Positions 5,068-7,172 of a DNA stretch of 7,172 nt are shown one piece after another. This stretch comes from Phycisphaerae bacterium (GTDB lineage: Bacteria > Planctomycetota > Phycisphaerae > Phycisphaerales > SM1A02), in assembly GCA_018663565.1 (NCBI GenBank), contig JABJQE010000038.1, positions 1-7,172 of the forward strand. The letters are read 5' to 3'. The notes under the pieces were generated by a model. The model ran no database searches. It saw only the letters and a list, made by a program, of their open reading frames with translations, and was not told where the DNA came from. The position numbers and the translations under genes were made by a program. Numbering within the stretch: position 1 is the first letter of the stretch; the number at the start of each line of letters is the position of its first letter.

Positions 5068-7172
5068 ATGAAAACTCTACCGTCCTGTATCTGTATCTTT
5101 GGCCTTGCTGCTGCCGCGTCTGCCGGTGTGCCGTTGATGGATCAAGTTGGCGCCGATGACGGCTCCAGCATTGATGTCTCCAACGCAACTGGTGCGCAGT
5201 ACTTCGAGGCCGCTTACTCCATCTACAGCATCGCAACCTTGGATGACTTTGACAATGCTTCCGGCTCCGCCGCTAGCATGGTTCAAGGCGTCGTCACAGG
5301 TTGGAACGGCTACACAAGCATCGATGCTGTTTCTGGTATCCAAGTCAACTTCTACATGAGTTATGAGGACGCAGCAGTCAGCCTCGTCGGCTACGCCTCG
5401 AGCGATCATGTTGTTGATGTCAATCCAAATTGGGCTGGCGTTGGCGGCGATCTCGTCGACTGCTCTGGCTCATGGGGACTGAACGCTGGCGTGAACTACG
5501 TCGCCGTCATTCCTAGCAACGAATTTGCTGTCAACGGCCAAACAGCCCTTGCCCTGTCCTTCCTCGGTGACCTTGCCTACTGGCAAGCCAACCCAGGTGG
5601 TGGCTTCGGCATGCCCAACAACTGGCAAGAAGGCGTTGGCGCCTCGGCAATGCGTGTCATGGCTGGCGGTCCAATCGACCCCTGCGATCAGCCACTGGGC
5701 CCCTGCCCAGATGACATCACAGGCGATGGCTATATCGACGTCAACGACGTCTTGGCTGTCATCGGCACCTTCGGTGAAGTTGGCGACGGCACATTCCGTC
5801 CTGCTGGCGACGTCTGGCCTTTGCCAAACGGCGACTGCTTGGTCGACGTAAATGACCTTCTGTCCGTCATCGGCGTCTTTGGTGGCGATTGCCTCCCAAC
5901 TGGTGCCTGCTGCAGCGTTAATAGCTGCGTAGATGGCGTGAAGGAAGCTGACTGCACAGACGCATGGCTCGGCGAAGGCAGCACCTGTGCTGACTGCGTC
6001 AGTGGTGCTTGCTGTGCTGACGATGCCTCCTGCACCTATGTGCTCGAAGCTGACTGTGCTGGTACGTTCAACGCAGGCATGGCCTGTGCTGACGTCATGT
6101 GCATGGCTGCTCCAGCCAACAACAGCTGTTCTGGTGCTGAAATGGTTATGGACGGCGACACCGCCATCGATAACACTACAGCTACAAGCAACGGCGACGC
6201 AGACTTCAACGTCTGTGACAACTTTGGCGAAGAGATGGTCTACAACGACATCTGGTTCTCCTACACCGCTACGTGCGATGGTGCTGTCACCATCTCATTG
6301 TGTGACCTGGTCGACTTTGATAGTCGTCTCTCGGTCTATGACGCCTGCGGTGGCGCTCAGCTCGGTTGCAACGATGATTGCGGTGGCGCTACCAATGCAC
6401 TGTCCTCCGAACTCAGCGTTATGGCAACTACTGGTGACACGCTCATCATCCGCGTCGGCAACTTCGCCGAGGGTGCTGGCGGCACTGGTGTCATGAACGT
6501 TTCCTGTCAGGGTGCTGCACCTGGTGCATGCTGCGTTGGCGGAACCGACTGCATCGACGATATGTCTGATGCTGACTGTGCTGCCTTCGGCGGTACGTTC
6601 ATGGGTTACGGAACCGATTGTGCAACGACTTCATGTGGCGCCGCAGGCGACACATGTGCCGATGCCATCGCTGCCGTTGATGGTGCTAATCCGTTTAGCA
6701 CGATCGATGCCACAGACAGTGGCTACGGCTTGCCTGACGACACTATGTGTGCAGGCGAGTTCCTTGACTGGACGGCTGGCAACCCAGACGTCTGGATGCG
6801 ATATGACATCGCAGGTGCAGGCACGCTGACCGTTAGCCTCTGCGATGCTGCTTCATACGACACCTCCTTGGTGCTGTATTCAGGCACTGACTGTGCCGCG
6901 CTCACGCAGATCGCTTGCAACGGTGACACCACCGTTGAGACCGGCTGCCAGGCCTACTACTCTGGCATCTATGACCTCCCGGTCAGTGCTGGTGCCGTGT
7001 ACATCCGCATCGGCGGTTGGCAGGGTGCTGTAGGCGCAGGCACATGCACCATTACCTTCACAGAAGCTGGCGCCACTGGTGCTTGCTGCGTCGCAGGGAC
7101 CTGCGTCGGTGAAATCACCTTGGGCGACTGCGATGCTCTTGGTGGCCTTTGGTTCAATGGCGAGATGTGTGC
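5068..7172 (+). CDS. Exported modular protein: dockerin-like pair, Cys-rich modules and PPC-like domains (3' end outside window)
   Basis: From ATG 5068 the frame stays open for 701 codons to the window edge. Residues 1-19 are a signal peptide (MKTLPSCICIFGLAAAASA) with an A-S-A cleavage site before Gly20. Residues about 20-205 form a beta-rich head containing A-T-L-D-D-F and T-G-W-N-G motifs, different from the head of the upstream exported protein. Residues 215-275 are a dockerin-like pair very close to the upstream protein's, including the G-D-G-T-F-R-P insert. Six-Cys modules lie at 278-310, 312-345, 485-523 and from 670 to the edge. Between them, about 347-480 and 527-664 are two beta-sandwich domains resembling bacterial pre-peptidase C-terminal (PPC) domains ([ND]-[DV]-[IV]-W at the start, L-[ST]-V-S-L-C or similar, and [IV]-R-[IV]-G near the end). 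No catalytic motif is seen. Disulfide-stabilised extracellular or cell-surface placement is inferred; the C terminus and any anchor are not visible. Confidence 0.92.
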   Translation, partial: MKTLPSCICIFGLAAAASAGVPLMDQVGADDGSSIDVSNATGAQYFEAAYSIYSIATLDDFDNASGSAASMVQGVVTGWNGYTSIDAVSGIQVNFYMSYEDAAVSLVGYASSDHVVDVNPNWAGVGGDLVDCSGSWGLNAGVNYVAVIPSNEFAVNGQTALALSFLGDLAYWQANPGGGFGMPNNWQEGVGASAMRVMAGGPIDPCDQPLGPCPDDITGDGYIDVNDVLAVIGTFGEVGDGTFRPAGDVWPLPNGDCLVDVNDLLSVIGVFGGDCLPTGACCSVNSCVDGVKEADCTDAWLGEGSTCADCVSGACCADDASCTYVLEADCAGTFNAGMACADVMCMAAPANNSCSGAEMVMDGDTAIDNTTATSNGDADFNVCDNFGEEMVYNDIWFSYTATCDGAVTISLCDLVDFDSRLSVYDACGGAQLGCNDDCGGATNALSSELSVMATTGDTLIIRVGNFAEGAGGTGVMNVSCQGAAPGACCVGGTDCIDDMSDADCAAFGGTFMGYGTDCATTSCGAAGDTCADAIAAVDGANPFSTIDATDSGYGLPDDTMCAGEFLDWTAGNPDVWMRYDIAGAGTLTVSLCDAASYDTSLVLYSGTDCAALTQIACNGDTTVETGCQAYYSGIYDLPVSAGAVYIRIGGWQGAVGAGTCTITFTEAGATGACCVAGTCVGEITLGDCDALGGLWFNGEMC
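5899..7172 (+). repeat. Array of at least four six-Cys modules in the second exported protein
   Basis: Coding modules start at 5899, 6001, 6520 and 7075; the last is cut by the window edge. The shared pattern is G-A-C-C, 4-5 residues, C, about 7-8 residues ending [EDG]-[AD]-D-C or similar, a Gly/Trp/Phe-containing stretch, then C-x(2-4)-C. The first two modules are adjacent, while the others follow each PPC-like domain. A single related module lies in the upstream exported protein (2417-2518). Similar DNA at the E-A-D-C segment (GAAGCTGACTG in the first two modules) is consistent with duplication. Confidence 0.8.

Noticed and set aside
5068..5127. Lipoprotein signal peptide in the second exported protein because of early Cys residues
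   Set aside because: The Cys residues (7 and 9) lie at the start of the hydrophobic core, not after a lipobox; the A-S-A/G site at residues 17-20 fits type I signal peptidase.
5987..6496. 169-codon plus-strand open frame in another frame of the second exported protein
   Set aside because: It is an out-of-frame reading of the PPC-like domain, giving a Thr/Ser/Ala/Val-rich sequence; the true frame has Cys modules and domain motifs.

Overview
The window looks like chromosomal DNA from a planctomycete, most likely a marine Phycisphaerae-type bacterium. This is inferred from protein architecture, not from a marker gene. Two large secreted proteins carry dockerin-like repeats of the D-V-[ND]-D-L-L-x-V-I-G type, Cys-rich G-[AG]-C-C modules, thrombospondin-3-like Asp/Asn/Cys repeats and lamin-tail-like domains. 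That combination is characteristic of planctomycete exported proteins. The DNA is moderately GC-rich and no phage, transposon or CRISPR signature was seen.

Layout. (1) Positions 1-922, minus strand: the 5' part of a membrane-anchored DUF1573-type protein that runs off the left edge. (2) 984-1068, plus strand: a complete tRNA-Leu(CAA), divergent from gene 1; the space between them holds a -10-like box and a perfect 14-bp palindrome lying over the gene 1 start codon. (3) 1069-1540: a gene-poor stretch with a G-poor, A/C-rich tract, a candidate promoter and a leader containing a strong Shine-Dalgarno/GTG pair in frame with the next gene. (4) 1541-4639: a 1032-residue exported multidomain protein with a beta-sandwich-like head, a dockerin-like pair, one Cys-rich module and three lamin-tail-like domains separated by Asp-rich calcium-binding-type repeats. 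(5) 4678-4713: a very strong intrinsic terminator. (6) 4714-5067: a spacer with one doubtful 77-codon ORF and a candidate promoter. (7) 5068 to the right edge: a second exported protein with a different head, the same type of dockerin-like pair, and Cys-rich modules alternating with PPC-like beta-sandwich domains; its 3' end lies outside the window.

The two exported proteins are neighbours on the same strand but appear to be separate transcription units. They share the dockerin-like segment, including an unusual conserved insert, and the Cys-rich module; their heads and remaining domains differ. They are best read as modular relatives, perhaps surface or extracellular matrix proteins stabilised by disulfides and calcium. 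No enzymatic domain was recognised in either, so no biochemical function is assigned. The most interesting material is modular: the dockerin variant with its G-D-G-T-F-R-P insert, the Cys-rich module family, and the uncertain start of the first large protein. I found no evidence of a defence system, biosynthetic cluster or mobile element.
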